Shown here piece after piece: positions 38,541-50,969 of a stretch of DNA of 64,000 bases. Both the position numbers and the translations under genes were made by a program. The DNA lies in contig JANVCC010000011.1 in the NCBI GenBank assembly GCA_025345505.1, positions 10,514,184-10,578,183 of the forward strand. Reading direction: 5' to 3'. Every line of letters starts with the position of its first letter. The stretch's first letter is position 1. The notes under the pieces are model-generated. The model ran no database searches. It worked only from the letters and a program-made list of their open reading frames with translations, and was not told the origin of the DNA. Source of the stretch: Todiramphus chloris collaris (Eukaryota > Chordata > Aves > Coraciiformes > Alcedinidae).

Positions 38541-41126
38541 CAGATATTTGTACAGTTAAACTTACTGGAGTGGGAGAGGTTTAATACATGCATACATAAA
38601 GACAGAAGTGTGCTCCAAAGTCATCACAGAAGACAGATACTGTCAGATTAGGCAACTTAAGTTTCTCCATCCTTTATTTCCCTTCACTTTTTGCTTTGCT
38701 ATGACAGTTTACAGAAAATATTTGTCTCTAGCAGAATACAGAAGGGTAACACAGCAGATGCAGCAGATTCTCTTTCACTCTAATTCAACAAAAGGGCTAT
38801 GAGATGGACTAGTGGGAATGGCAGATGTTTAAAACTCTTACAAAAATACCCAACAGCAAAACCTTCATACCACAACACCACAAGAAAAGAAAGAAAATGT
38901 ACTAAGTCTGAAGAACAGACAAACTGGAAAAAATTCTCCTATCCTTGTAAGCCAAGACAGAAGGCAGCAAAAGTGTGGATAAGAATTGCCATCACATTTC
39001 CATCACAGCTGGAAAATGGAAAACAACTATGTCAGATCTTATCTCAAGCTTCAGTAAGAAACTGCTCTGTCTTTGCGGGAGGGCCTTTTGAATCACATTT
39101 GTGATTCTTACTTCACTTATACTTGGGCTGTTTTGCTTTAAATCCTCTGCTCATTCTTGGTTATTTTCTCTCTTAATTAAACCTTCATATCAGACTTTTA
39201 TGAAGATAGTGTCAAAGCATATACCTTCGTTCTCTCAAGGTTATCTTCTGAAATAGGATTGAATTCTTTAATGGAGGGAGAGGGTGGAGAATACTGCTTA
39301 ATCTATGGAAAAGTTGTAATTTCACAATCATTTCTAAGAATACAAAGCATTGTTGTATCACGTATCTGGACAATCCAATTAGCTCAATGTCTGGGAATTA
39401 AGCAGGCTGCTGATCACATTGAAGAACTGACCTATTTCAGTGGAAAGCTGTTGTCTTTTCACAGCAGTCTCACTACAGCTTAGTAGCCAAGTCTCCAGAA
39501 TCAGACTGAAATTAAGCATGGGCCCATCACTGCTTAAAGTAGGAACAGTAACTGGTTCTTGAAAAACACAGCTATAACAACCCTCAGCAATGTGCCACAT
39601 AGTCTGCACAGGGCTTGTCAGCAGGGTGTAGCTTTTAAGCAGGGACAAAAAGAACATTGGAATTAATATTTCACACACATTTACGTTGGCAAAAAGTCAA
39701 TACTTGAAATTTTTAAATCAACTGGCCCATGTAAATGTCTTCATCAGCAATGTGGATGCGCAGGGCTGGGAACCCAGGCATGCGTGGAGAGCACATCTGT
39801 GTTGAAATTGAGATACAGACTCTGGCCCATCATGTATGGCTCTGCAAGTCTAGTCTAGATCAAGAATGTCTGCACCTCCTTACTGTTGGCTTTTGTTCCT
39901 GGGGAGACGTAAGGGGGAAGGGGCAGAAATGGCTATGCAATACCTGTTCGCTGACTGGTGTGCAACATTAAAAGTCAGTATGACCATATTTTCATATGGG
40001 TATTCCCAGTAGCTGATCTCACGTATTTGTTTTCTAAACAAGTAATTAGCTAAATAGACTATGATGCATGAAATATTTAGAAAGTTTTTCCATTTCAGAG
40101 TTTGAAAAGAAGTCCTGCTGGTTTGAAATTTTTCAGTAATTACCTACCTCAAAAGCAAATTTCCCCTCGCTTTCCCCCTCTTTTTTCACCCTTGAATGAC
40201 ATAAAGTTACTGAGTGTTATCACAGCTTAGGCACTGTGTTTTTGGAGAGGGGTTTTTGTCCTGTAATTGGCTCACTTCACTCATCCTTTCCCTGCTTCAG
40301 AGTGTTTCCAGCTGCCACTGAGAGCAGGACTGTGCAGAGCTGCTTCCCCTCTGCCACCCGCTGCGAGTGCCTTTCCTGCTAGGGATGGTGCCAGGGCTCA
40401 GGGCTCCCTGGGGTGCCATGTACCTCCGTGGCCACCTGCCTCAGCCACCAAAACTTAAAGAAGGGAGAAACAGACAAACAAATCCTCTTGGGAAAACTTT
40501 GTGGCTATGCTGGGAGGGCACTGTACTCGCCATCTCTCTCAGAGGCACATCACTCTCCATACTTTCTTAGGTGTGGGTTATGATACTTCAAACATCAGCA
40601 GTTGCCTCCACAAGCTCTCCTGATACTATTTAGGCAGTAATATCACAAATGGAAATTACAGAGAAGTAAATCAGTCAACAAGAATGAGTTAAATGTTTTG
40701 TAAAGGGCAAATCCACAGTTTTAGAGTTGTGATTGTTTTTCTGGCCTTCACATTTTATTTTCTTTGAATTTTCACTCTTAAACTTTCTGTTCATCTCCCT
40801 TTAGGCAAGGTAATTACAGTATTCTACAGAAGGCCTTTTTAAGTCCCAGAGTACTGCATGCTTTAAAAGAAAAAAAGGAGGAAAATAACAAAAATTCTGA
40901 AGAGAGCAACAAAAGTGAGAGATGTTTGGAAAATGAGTCCTACGGCAATATATTAAGAGGCCTAGTCATCAAGTTAAAGGTAGTAAAAGAGATGTAACTG
41001 CCAGAAACATATAAGAAAGTTAATAAATAAAAATCAATAACAGTTTCTTGTGTGGCATTCTTTGTAATAGGTCTTGAAGAGCTTCCTATAGGAGGTCACT
41101 TTCATTACATGAGGATAAAGACTAGA

Positions 41127-42000
41127 GGACAAAGACCAAACCATGAGGAGTGGCTGATACACCGGAAGGCTGTGCTGCCATCCAGGGAGATCGGGACAGA
41201 CTGGAGAGCTGGGCAAAGGCAAACCTAATGAAATTCAGCAAGGATAGGTGTAGACTCCTACATCTGGAGAAGAACAACACCATGTACTGGTACAGGTTGG
41301 GAGTAGACCCACTGGAAAGCAGCTCCATGGAGAGGGACCTTGGTGTCCTGGTGGACAATAAGTTATCCATGGAACAGCAATGTGCCCTTGTGGCCAGGAA
41401 GGCCAGTGGTCTCCTGGGGTGCATAAAGATGAGTGTGGCCAGCAGGTCGAGGGAGGTTCTCCTCCTCCTCTACTCTGCACTGGTGAGGCCACATCTGCAG
41501 TATTGTGTTCAGTTCTGGTTGCCCGAGATCAAAAGGGACAGGGAAATACCAGAGAGAGTCCAACGGAGAGCTACAAAGATGATTAAGGGACTAGAACATA
41601 TCTTACGAGGAAAGGCTGAGAGCCCTGGGGCTGTTTAGCCTGGAAAAGAGAGGACTGAGAAAGAATCTTACTAATATTTTCAAATATCTGAAATGTGGTT
41701 GTCAAGTAGAAGGGCCCAGTCTCTTTTCAGTGGTGCCCTGTATAGGACAAGACGCAATGGTAGCAAGGTGAAACACAGGAAGTTCCACCTCAACATGAGG
41801 AAAACCTTCTTCACTGTGAGAATGACAGAGCACTGGAACAGGCTGCCCAGAGAGGTTGTGGAGTCTCCTTCTCTAGAGACTTTCAAAACCCACCTGGATC
41901 TGTTCCTATGTGGCTTGCCCTACGTGTTCCTGTGCTGGCAGGGGGGGGTTGGACTCGATGATCTCTGGAAGCCCCTTCCAAGCACTACCATTCTATGATT
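41127..42000 (+). mobile_element. CR1 LINE, 5'-truncated copy 1
   Basis: About 870 bp of the 3' part of a chicken-repeat-1 retroposon. It contains the end of ORF2 and the typical short 3' tail (GGACTCGATGATCTCTGG ... CATTCTATGATT). CR1 elements are non-LTR retrotransposons whose copies are usually cut short at the 5' end, leave no poly(A) and end in repeats of an ATTCTATG-like octamer. The 5' edge is approximate. It lies where the match to the CR1 reverse-transcriptase end fades out. Its tail resembles the CR1 subgroup of copy 2 more than copy 3. Confidence 0.93.
41150..41998 (+). pseudogene. CR1 ORF2 remnant, reverse transcriptase C-terminal part
   Basis: The first open part (41150-41638) gives the C-terminal end of the reverse-transcriptase/maturase-like region, with CR1 hallmarks such as DLGVLVDNKLSMEQQCALVA, YSALVRPHLQYCVQFW and ERVQRRATKMIKGLEH. 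A one-base shift near 41600 takes it out of frame, so LRxLGLFSLEKRR is read in another frame and the first part stops at 41636. The terminal part (41693-41998) returns to the first frame with FHLNMRKTFFTVRMTEHWNR and LPREVVESPSLETFKTHLD. The endonuclease and the catalytic RT motifs are absent by truncation, so the copy is dead. Confidence 0.9.
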
Positions 42001-42189
42001 ATATTTTCAAAAGTATAAAAAATACCATTTAGAGGTTCTATGAAGGTGATATATGTCCCCTGAAAGGACTTAACTGCTGAAATCTCCACAGCACTGTAGA
42101 AAGCTTTTATTTAAAATAAAAATGTTGTTAATTAAGAACAGTAATGTTTGGGATTTTTTCTAGCAGTGTTTTCTGCCTTTTCAGCCCAT

Positions 42190-42204
42190 ACACACACACA
42201 CACA
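42190..42204. repeat. (CA)7 microsatellite
   Basis: Seven CA units flanked by CCAT and TGTACC. Short, ordinary dinucleotide repeat. Confidence 0.9.
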
Positions 42205-43726
42205 TGTACCTAACACTCATTTATTAGGAAAGAGCTAGTAGTTAGATGAAAAACAATTAGGCAAGGAAACAAATTGGCTTCTGGCCTCATATGAGGCACC
42301 ACAACTATTTCTCTTCCTTGACTGTTGCAAGCAGAAGTCAGTCTAATTGCTCATGTCCTTTGTGATTTTAAATATCTTCAAGCATAGGTGATCTCTCTTT
42401 TTCTCCATAAATAGTGGACTCTAATATAAGTTTTTTGTAGGGAGAAGAATACCAGAGGATTACTGGCTATTTGGGTTCCTCATCAGGGCCTGATATTATA
42501 GTATTTTTAAAAGAACTGTGAGGAATTAAAAAATAACACCCAGATTCACTAGCAAGAAAAAAAAGTTGGGACTGTAAAGTGTGGTTTCCCTGTAATGCAT
42601 GCTCACAAAAAGGTCCCCAACCCCTTTTTTTTTTCATCCAGTGGAAACTGCTCAGTGCTTGAATCCTCTTGTGCAGCAGTAGGCAATAAAATTCTCACAG
42701 GTGGAGAATTACCTCTGCCATTCAGAGCAGTACAGCTTCTTATTTATGTCAGTTGGCCCTATCTCTGCTTTGAACAGTTCTTTTGATAGATAGTTCAGCA
42801 AATCAGCATGTTACCTCTTAAGTGATTTTATTCACACTAAGCCAGAGCAGTACCACAGGATGAAATCAAACCTGAGGGAAGCTGCCTGCCTGATCCAGCC
42901 GGGCATGGCTGGCTCTTGTGTTGTTCTGCTGCTGCCAGCCATCATCGCAGAGCCTCATGTGATCAATGCCACACCCCACCAAATCACAGCCTTTGTCTTA
43001 ATAAAAAGTGGCACCGTTCAGAAATTATGATTTTAGAAGGAATTTTGTACAGCAACCAATTAATGCCGGACACTGAAAATAAAATCCTATTACGACCAGT
43101 GGCTAATTAGCCCAGTGCCCACACACTACAGACTTGAAGGAAGTGTTATAATTAGATGATCAGTATTTACTGAGGTGGGTGGTAGCTGTAACAGGCTTCA
43201 GTCCTGATGGTAGCCATGCTGTCCTGCATGTTGCACGAATATCTAGGGAGGTTTGAGCTCTTTGTAAGATTTTGATCATTTTGGAATTTGTCTTAGGCTG
43301 AACTTATCGTCTCTGCCTTCTGTTTTGCTTTCCTCCTCAAGTTCTTTGATTAAACTGAGACACTTTTCCTCCAGCTGAAATCAATGGGAGTTTCACCTTT
43401 GATATCATGAGGCCCTGGCACTGCCAATATAAAGGAATTAGCCTTTTCTGAGGAGAGTATTTAGCTGTTAATGGGTATAAGACAAGGGAAAGGCAAAGGT
43501 CATGGAAACAAGGACTTGTATCTCCTGTACAAAGATTAGATAAAGCAGAACGGAAAGGGAGAATGAGCAGACACTGATAAATGCCAACACTACAAAGCCA
43601 TTAGGTAAGGCTAGATGATGAGTGGGAAAAAGATAGGCTCTAAGATCAACCAAAACCATTTTAGGCTAGCACCGTCAGAAGAGGTGCATAGCATCAACAC
43701 TGCTATGTGTTGATGGACTCTGGTAG

Positions 43727-43750
43727 TGATGGGGGTGCTGATGGGGGTGC
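43727..43750. repeat. 12-bp tandem duplication
   Basis: Two perfect copies of TGATGGGGGTGC, then TGCTGCC. Likely slippage in a G-rich context. Confidence 0.85.
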
Positions 43751-44885
43751 TGCTGCCCAAACTTGGATCCTCTGTATCTTCTGGGAGTGGAGAGACTGCC
43801 TACATCTTTGAATCCGTTGCTTTTGTGCCACAATATCCACAGACCCTATACTTACGCTTATACAACTGCCCTATGTACAGTATTTTCACAACTACAGGCA
43901 GCTCTGTTTTCAACTCCTCACAGGCTCAGCCCAGCTGCATAAAACACACAGTTTCCATCCTAGAGTTTGTGTTTGCCACTGGGGTCCCCCTGTTCATCTG
44001 ATCATTTTGCAGATGTGGCCAAGAAGTGGAAGCACCCTTGCATTAGCATCCTGTCTGCATCCCCATTCTATCAGCACAGCTCCTGACACGAAGATGACCA
44101 AAAGGAGAAACATGATTTACAGAATGGAAAAAGATTTTTTTTATTGATAAACAATGAGTCATTCATATTCCCTCAGAGACAGAGGCAATTCTCATCAGCA
44201 GTAGAAAGGAACATAAATGCCAATGAAGGGGCTTTGGAGGGAACTGTAACATGTATGTTTGAGCATCCAAACATGATCCTTTCAGGCAGTTCCCTGACTA
44301 CCAAGAATTTTAGGTCCGAACCCTTAAGCTCATATTCAAACAAAATCAGGAAGCAAGCACAGCTGTGAAAGAAAAGAACAGTACGGCACACAATGCATTT
44401 CATTTGTAGCAATGAAGCTCGGTTTCATATTATATTGAGACTTTATGATTTCCTGGTATGTGTTTTCTGATATATTTTGTAAGAAAATGATGATACTTTT
44501 GCAAGTAGATATCTCACATTCTTAGTACGCATTTGGACATTTATTGGGGAGTGAAGTCCCTTTTGGGGGATATTAATTGTCATAGGTGGATACAGATCAG
44601 TGAGGTATAACACCATTTATTTGTTTGATAGCCTGTAAAAGCATCAAGTCAATTTTTCTTAGTATTTTAATGCTGAGAGACACAAAGTGCAGAAGACACA
44701 AGAAAAAGGGAGAGGAAGCAGTACAAGAAAAGTTTGAGATAGGGAATATAGAGGGTATCTTCCCACCCTTAAACTGACCCAAGCTCGTGAGGACTCCAAC
44801 AGAGTGCTTTGGTTCAGACATTGTCTTTGCTTGGAATGCTAAACAGACCTGTGCGTGCCTGCACTTTAATCTGCCGTTCACAATA

Positions 44886-44908
44886 GGGGGGGGGGGGGGG
44901 GGGGGGGG
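44886..44908 (+). repeat. Poly(G) tract of 23
   Basis: An uninterrupted run of 23 G on the plus strand (C on the minus) between CAATA and AACAAGCC. Long pure G runs are rare in vertebrate DNA compared with A or T runs. Such a tract can form a quadruplex and strongly blocks polymerases. Its exact length may be a sequencing estimate. Confidence 0.9.
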
Positions 44909-45369
44909 AACAAGCCAAAAAAACCACTACTAAGTAGTAGTAGCATTTACTCAGTGGTTTCTCAGACAAATCTTCACTTTGCATGATGACAGATCCCCTT
45001 GTAACAACAGTGTAGAGATTTGCTTGGCTGACTTATTGATTATTGAAAACAGTGCTTTACTGCTGACTTTCCCAGAAGACTGTGCAGCATGTTTGATTTT
45101 AACTCTCCCTTGATATTAGCAAGTACAAATATTCATTTCTGAGAATTTAAGCTTATTAGTCACGTATCTACAAAAGAATAATTGTTCATGTGAGACTAAA
45201 GTAACTGGGGATTTTATCAGATGAGATCCAATAGGAAAATTAATGTTATAAGCTGTTTGTCTCCATATGCCATCAAGCAAAATGAGCTTAAAATATCTGC
45301 ATATTTTAGCCTGGGACCATTTAGACAATATATTCTCCATGGAACAAGGTCTACTTCCTGCAAAGATAG

Positions 45370-45397
45370 ATATATATGCATACACACGCATATATAT
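45370..45397. other. AT-rich inverted repeat
   Basis: The 10-base arm ATATATATGC and its exact complement GCATATATAT enclose eight bases (ATACACAC). It sits in a wider alternating purine-pyrimidine tract (45360-45405) and is probably a product of TA/CA slippage. Confidence 0.7.
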
Positions 45398-45506
45398 TTT
45401 AATATGTACAGATATTCTTACATCCATATGCAGTTGTATCACTTACATGACAAGCAGATGTGTATTTACAGAATCAAGACTTAAACATACCATGGATCCA
45501 TAAAAC

Positions 45507-45533
45507 TGCCATGCCATGCCATGCCATGCCATG
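45507..45533. repeat. TGCCA pentanucleotide microsatellite
   Basis: Five full TGCCA units and a partial one. A pentamer tract of identical units is likely polymorphic. Confidence 0.92.
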
Positions 45534-45649
45534 TCAGTGATTAAACTAATGGTTACAAATCTGTTTTATTACAGTGAAAAGGGGAATAAAATGAATTGCA
45601 GTCTTTTTTTATAAACTCCTTTTGCCTAATTTTTCAAGCTAACAGTGCC

Positions 45650-46000
45650 TTAGCTACAGGGAGAAGGTCAGGGTGCAGTGCTGTCTGGATGGGTGGCAGG
45701 GGGCAGCAGGGAAGGGCAGGAGCCTCCCACCATGGCCCAGTCCCACTGCCCCAAAATCAGGAAGCAGAGCTGGGGTAGACACTGTGACCACAACCATGGG
45801 GAGGGATAGAGCAGCTCAGGGGCAAAATTAGGGATCAGGATTAACAAAAGACTTGGGCAGGCATGGGCAGAGCTGCAGCATAGCTCATATGAAGGTACCA
45901 GGGGTGAGGGCTGGAGCTGAGATGCAGCTGGAGCCTATGGAGGTGTTCCTACCCCAACAAGGTTTTCCTGCAGCCCTTTGTAACACAGCTCTGCCCCTGG
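45650..46000 (+). repeat. GC-rich dispersed repeat, copy A (family not recognised)
   Basis: This block aligns in order with 53560-53900. Shared landmarks are TCAGGG...CAGTG, GGGCAG...GCCTCCC, AGCAGAG...CTGGGG with CCATGGGG, GATTAA and AAGGACT-like words, then CAG(C/T)ATAGCTCAT and GAGGGCTGGAGCTGA(G/A)ATGCA, then TTCCTGCAG. The two copies differ by substitutions and small indels, so they are an old dispersed repeat or an old local duplication. No open frame is shared, so it is not a coding paralogue. Edges are approximate. Confidence 0.5.
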
Positions 46001-49000
46001 GCTCAAGCAGGGTTACCCTGCTGCACACTATGTCACTGGCCTTGGGAGCACATCTCAAAATCCTTTTGGGTTGTGCAGTTTATTCAGGACTCTGTCATAA
46101 AATCCTAATATTTTATATATTTCAGAAGGCACTTTTTTTCCTTGGTATCTTAAAAAGCCCCCAGTGATTAAGAACAATAGTTCATGTTTTGGGTGATCAT
46201 AAACAGTATTTTTATTTTTTTTCTGAGCTGAGGTGATTTCCAGTGTGCCTTTTGCCTGGTTTTTAGAAGAGGCCTTTAAAATCTTCAACTCTTGTATTAT
46301 TTTTAACTCCAAATAGTGAACAGTATTGAAATGCTGCCATAAAATACCAGTCCCCTAAGGAGACAGACATGATTACAATATTAATATTCCATGTAGCAAC
46401 AAATGTATGAAGTGGTAACTCATTGCTCTGGGAAGAAATAGACTACGATGATTAAAGAAACATATCTGGGAGCAAGGCTGCTGTTCCCACCTCTGTGAGT
46501 GACTTGACATTGGCATGCAACAAATCACTTAAGGGTGGGATTTGCAAAAGTTGTGTGAATGAGTGGAGACCACAAGTGTGAAATTAGGCAACTCCCCCAT
46601 CCTCCTAGTGTATTCAGCAACAAGAATGACCATAAATGTCCTGCATCTGATATTTGTATTCACACTAGCTATGAAAATCATAACATAATGCCTCATGCAG
46701 AAATAAATTTTAAAAATCTTTCTCCTTGAGAACAGGCCTCATGAACAACCATATATCCTGTTTCAGGAATGATGGGGGTTTGTGGACAGGTGTCTTACTT
46801 TTTGTCTTTTTTGGCTCTTTGCCCACAGCCTTGCATCTATTCCTCCCATTCTTGGTAGGCATTTACCCATCCTATATAAGCACTCATCAATCCCTTATAA
46901 CAGTCTTAGAGCTATTTACTAACAGGGTTTTTGATCCTGCTCTGCCAGTTTGCTGCTGTGCAGTCAGTGAAAGCATATCTCCCCTCTCTCACTCCACAGC
47001 AGTATTGCCTGCTCCCACCTTTACACTGTGGCTCTTAACTTTTCCACTCCTATCAGGCTCCCACAAGCCACCCTGAGATCAGACAAACGCATCTCTTCTT
47101 ATCACTACACTGCTCCTAACCAAGCCTCTAACCTGCTGACAGTGCCATCTATAAGCAGTGTGGATGGCACATGTGGTACAGAGGGAAAACCACTGAGGCA
47201 CTGCTTATCTTTTAGCAATCTTCTGATAAGCATGTTTCAAAAGGCTTGAGATTCAAAAATCAGAGGATCTAAAAACCTGTACCACCCCTCAGTGGAGAGA
47301 TATGTGTGCATAGCAGCCCTCCATCTCCTGTCTCAATCAGTAGCCAACATGTAGCCAGGAATATCTCACATCAGGCTTCTAAATTTGGTGCCCACGTAGG
47401 GAATTTCTAAACTGACATCCTTAGAAGCTCTTACAGTGAAGGAACGATCCTTCTTTCTGTCTGTCCTTTGACGTATATGTATGAAATATATATGAAATGT
47501 TTTCCAAAATGGGTATAAGCCAGCATCCAGGAAGCCTCTGATAAGGCTCTGAGTTGTGTAGTGACACACTTTGCAGAAAGGAGGTCTATCTATGTGGTTT
47601 TACTTGCTACATTTCTAGAATGACAATTTAAAATCCTAAAAGATTGAAGACACCTGAAAAGGACCACCATCTCCTAACAAAGTGGTATCTTAGCTAACAA
47701 TATTTACATTTTCTTTCAAAGCTGGGAGTGTTTTTCTTTTGTCTTAAGAACATCAAAAATTATTTGGATTGGGTAACAGTGGGAAAACTGTTCTAACAGT
47801 AGAGCTTGTAGTCACTGCAGTAGAAATTCATGAGACTGTGGACCCTCTTTTGCTGGAGATTTTGGACAACTGGGTAAAAATTTGTCAAGAATTGTGCAAG
47901 TATGCCTGGGAGGGAACAGATTAAGGACAGATTAAGATGAATGTCTTAGTGTATTAGGCCAAAGTAGGATAGCGGTTTGCCTTCTTGGACAACCCCAGAA
48001 GAAAAGCAATATTCTTGTTCTACGCACTACTGCACTGAACTCAGCTGTGAAAGCTGTCATAACAACATTTATCTAACTGTGTACACAAAATGCACACTCG
48101 GTTACCGTAACAATTGTATGACTAAATGTGTGTTTACCTACAGACGTTACTTGCCTAGCCTTGCATTTTTCTGCAGGCATTGACTGATACGTACAATTAT
48201 GGTGGCTCCATGCACAATTCAACACACAAAGACTGGGCCAGGTTCATAATTTTTTTTCCAATGAAGCATCAAGCTTCTCCTTAGGAAGAAAAAAAACAGG
48301 GAAAGACTGGTTAATGAAAACAGCAAACAAGCAAGCTAGCACCAGCAGCCCAAGTGTTTCAATTATAATTCATTCCATTTCAGCTGCAACATTTGAAACG
48401 TACCATGAGCATCACACACCAGTGCATATATTCCTACACCAGCTGAAAGTGGATCATACAGCAATATGTCATATGCAACAGCCACTACCTGGATTTTGAG
48501 CCTCCATTCCTTCCTAAAGACATAACAATTTCACCAAATTCTGTGCAGTTAATCTAGATTTACTTTGGCAGAAAAGTAAAGGAATGTACTGCAGAGATGT
48601 CTGTTTCACTCAGAAGTCATTTAGTGAGAATTTCTCCAGAGAAAGAAAGGTTTGGATAAAAACAACCTAGAAATCTAAAGAACAAAAGTGCATTGGAAAA
48701 AAAAAAAAAGAGCAACCCATCATAACCAAGCAAGAGATTCTCAATGACTAATGACACAACTTGACAGTAGTCATGATTTTACCAGGAAGCTCGGGAGTGT
48801 ATCTGGACAAGAGGCTTGACTCACAAATAAAGTGATGTCACATTCATAGGCCAAGATGTACAGCCTGAATTTATTCATGCTGAGTGCCAAAAAGAATAGG
48901 CATTTCCTACTGAGCCATCAAAACCAGGTCTGCTTAGTGCAAATGGAAAACATCCACTATTAATATTTGAATTACAGATTTTTATAATCTTTATTATTAA

Positions 49001-50969
49001 TTTAATATGCATCTGGATTGCCCAATCATGCCATATCGTGGAGTCTTGAATGGCTGTTTCACTGGCTTGCCCTTCCCATGATGTTTCTGAAAAAGTAATC
49101 TTTTTTATCCTTATTTAAATGGGAAGCTTTCTAGAAAATGGGGAACTTATTCTCAAATAATTGTTCCTGGATGGTTTTATTGAAATTACAGAATCTTAGC
49201 TGAAAGTTATCATCAGTCTTCTCCAGAGATGATGCATAATCAGATTAAAAGAAAAAGAACACAGATCAGGGTAAATCACTCTTCCCAGTATTATTAGATT
49301 TATCACTTAATGCAGAAGCAAACCATTTTTCATCTCCCGTTTCCCTAAATAAGAACTCCATAACTAGCCATAACTCTGCCGATCCTTACATTTTGTATAT
49401 TTTCTAACTGTCTTTTTGGAATTGATCAAAATACTGATCTGTTAAGAACCAGGACAAATTTCACATTGTCCAGCAATATATCATTCCTATCCTGCCTTAG
49501 AGACACTTGGGCACTGATAGGCCTCTATGAAAGAAGAAAGAAGCAGCAAGGGAGACAGACCCTCAGCAGAGGTGATTTGAGCTGAAGACAGGAAGGACTG
49601 ACCTGAAATAATATCAGCCCCACCCAACACCTCATAAAATTTTTGCTTCTCAATGAAGCTGTAAGCATAATATTAGGCTGATGGCAACGGACTGTTTGTA
49701 CACGTAGCGATGCAGAAATTTTCTGCTACATGCTCTGGGTTTAGTGTTGAGTTGTTTAAAGTGTAGTATCATACCTTGACCCTTGACAGTGTGAACAGAG
49801 ATGATCCTACAGAGCTTGCTATTGGTAATCTCCTTGTTGTTGCAAATGCCAACAGAAGCTCTGCTGCTTGTACAGTTTGGTCCTGAGGCAGCCAAGCTCT
49901 TCAAGTCATCTTTAAAGGCTGTACTTACAGGAGTACTTGGCTGAATGGCTGTTATCAGGACTCATGACCCCTTCATCAACTTTCCTCCAACTGAACTTGT
50001 TGGCTGATTATTGGAGGAATGCAGACCTGAGGAGATGGGTAATGCAACATTTTAGAGGCCTTCAGTTCTACATTTGAACTGGCAATTTTATTTTCCCCAA
50101 AGCAATACTATCTAACTGGCAAGACTTACTTCAACAGCATGCATGCATTTTCCAGTTAGCAAGAATTAAGCTTCTGTTTACATGTCAGAATGGGAGCTAC
50201 GTATGTGTGCACTTGAGAGAAATGGTGAGAACGTATGTGTGTGTCTGTGTTATGTATTATTTATCAGACAAGTTAACCATACATCATCAATATACTGAAT
50301 GAATCAGAATTCCCAGACATATTCCAACTGATTTTCACAGCTGACAATTTTGGGGGCTAAATTCTTCTCTCCATAAAGACTTTCTAGAAGGACTCATGGG
50401 TTGCAGAGTTGTACTGTGTTCACCTCTCATTGTCATGGTGTGACATGAACAGAAATATTAATTGCAGACTTTTGTTTTATCAGCTCTATCAAGAAGCAGC
50501 TTTGAAAATGGAAGACAGTTATTTTAGGGCATATTGTGGTTTTTAAAGAGCATCCAGTGATGACAGCACCACCAATACCTATTAGAAATTGATATCCTGT
50601 GGCCATTATTCACCTACACATCCTACCCTTTACCCCAGTCAAGATTCAAGTAGCTATTTTTTATTCCCAGAGGTGAGAGAGGGCAGACTAGATACCAGCA
50701 ACAGTTGGCTGAGAGATACTGAGGACTGAGGAAGCTCAGAGGTAGGAATCCAGCACACTCACACTAGGTATTTTCTCACAGCAGGGCTGGGAAATGGAGG
50801 TTGCTAACATGGTAGTGGAGAATGCGTGAGGGAACAAAGTTTGCATATGAAGAGTATCAAACAGGCATACCATATGATTCTCAGGGTGCAAATAAAACTA
50901 AGAGCTACACTTTCTTACTGTACATCATGGCATCACAACTCTTGTGCAAACATACACACATATATGTTA

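Larger units (their letters stand above)
32357..41120. other. Non-coding stretch, no gene recognised
   Basis: No exon or large element is recognised. Small tandem duplications occur at 37055-37086 and 38078-38159 and a T17 run at 38524-38540. Blocks rich in TAAT/ATTA and octamer-like ATTTGCAT cores (35360-35450, 37520-37610, 37810-37990) look like candidate vertebrate conserved non-coding elements, but this is a visual impression only. Confidence 0.5.
42001..50969. other. Non-coding stretch between CR1 copies 1 and 2
   Basis: No gene is recognised. It contains a (CA) microsatellite (42190-42204), a 12-bp duplication (43727-43750), a G23 run (44886-44908), an AT-rich hairpin (45370-45397), a TGCCA pentamer repeat (45507-45533) and one copy of a GC-rich dispersed repeat (45650-46000), all listed separately. 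The block at 42840-43110 has mixed composition with ATTAAT/TAATTA cores and resembles conserved non-coding DNA. Confidence 0.5.

Noticed and set aside
38521..38575. T17-CAG looking like a splice acceptor
   Set aside because: The sequence that follows has no convincing open exon with a donor, and the T run alone explains the resemblance.
41122..41563. Minus-strand frames across CR1 copy 1
   Set aside because: They are antisense shadows of the CR1 ORF2 remnant.
45360..45410. AT-rich hairpin as a functional origin or terminator
   Set aside because: It lies in simple TA/CA repeat sequence where such symmetry arises by slippage.
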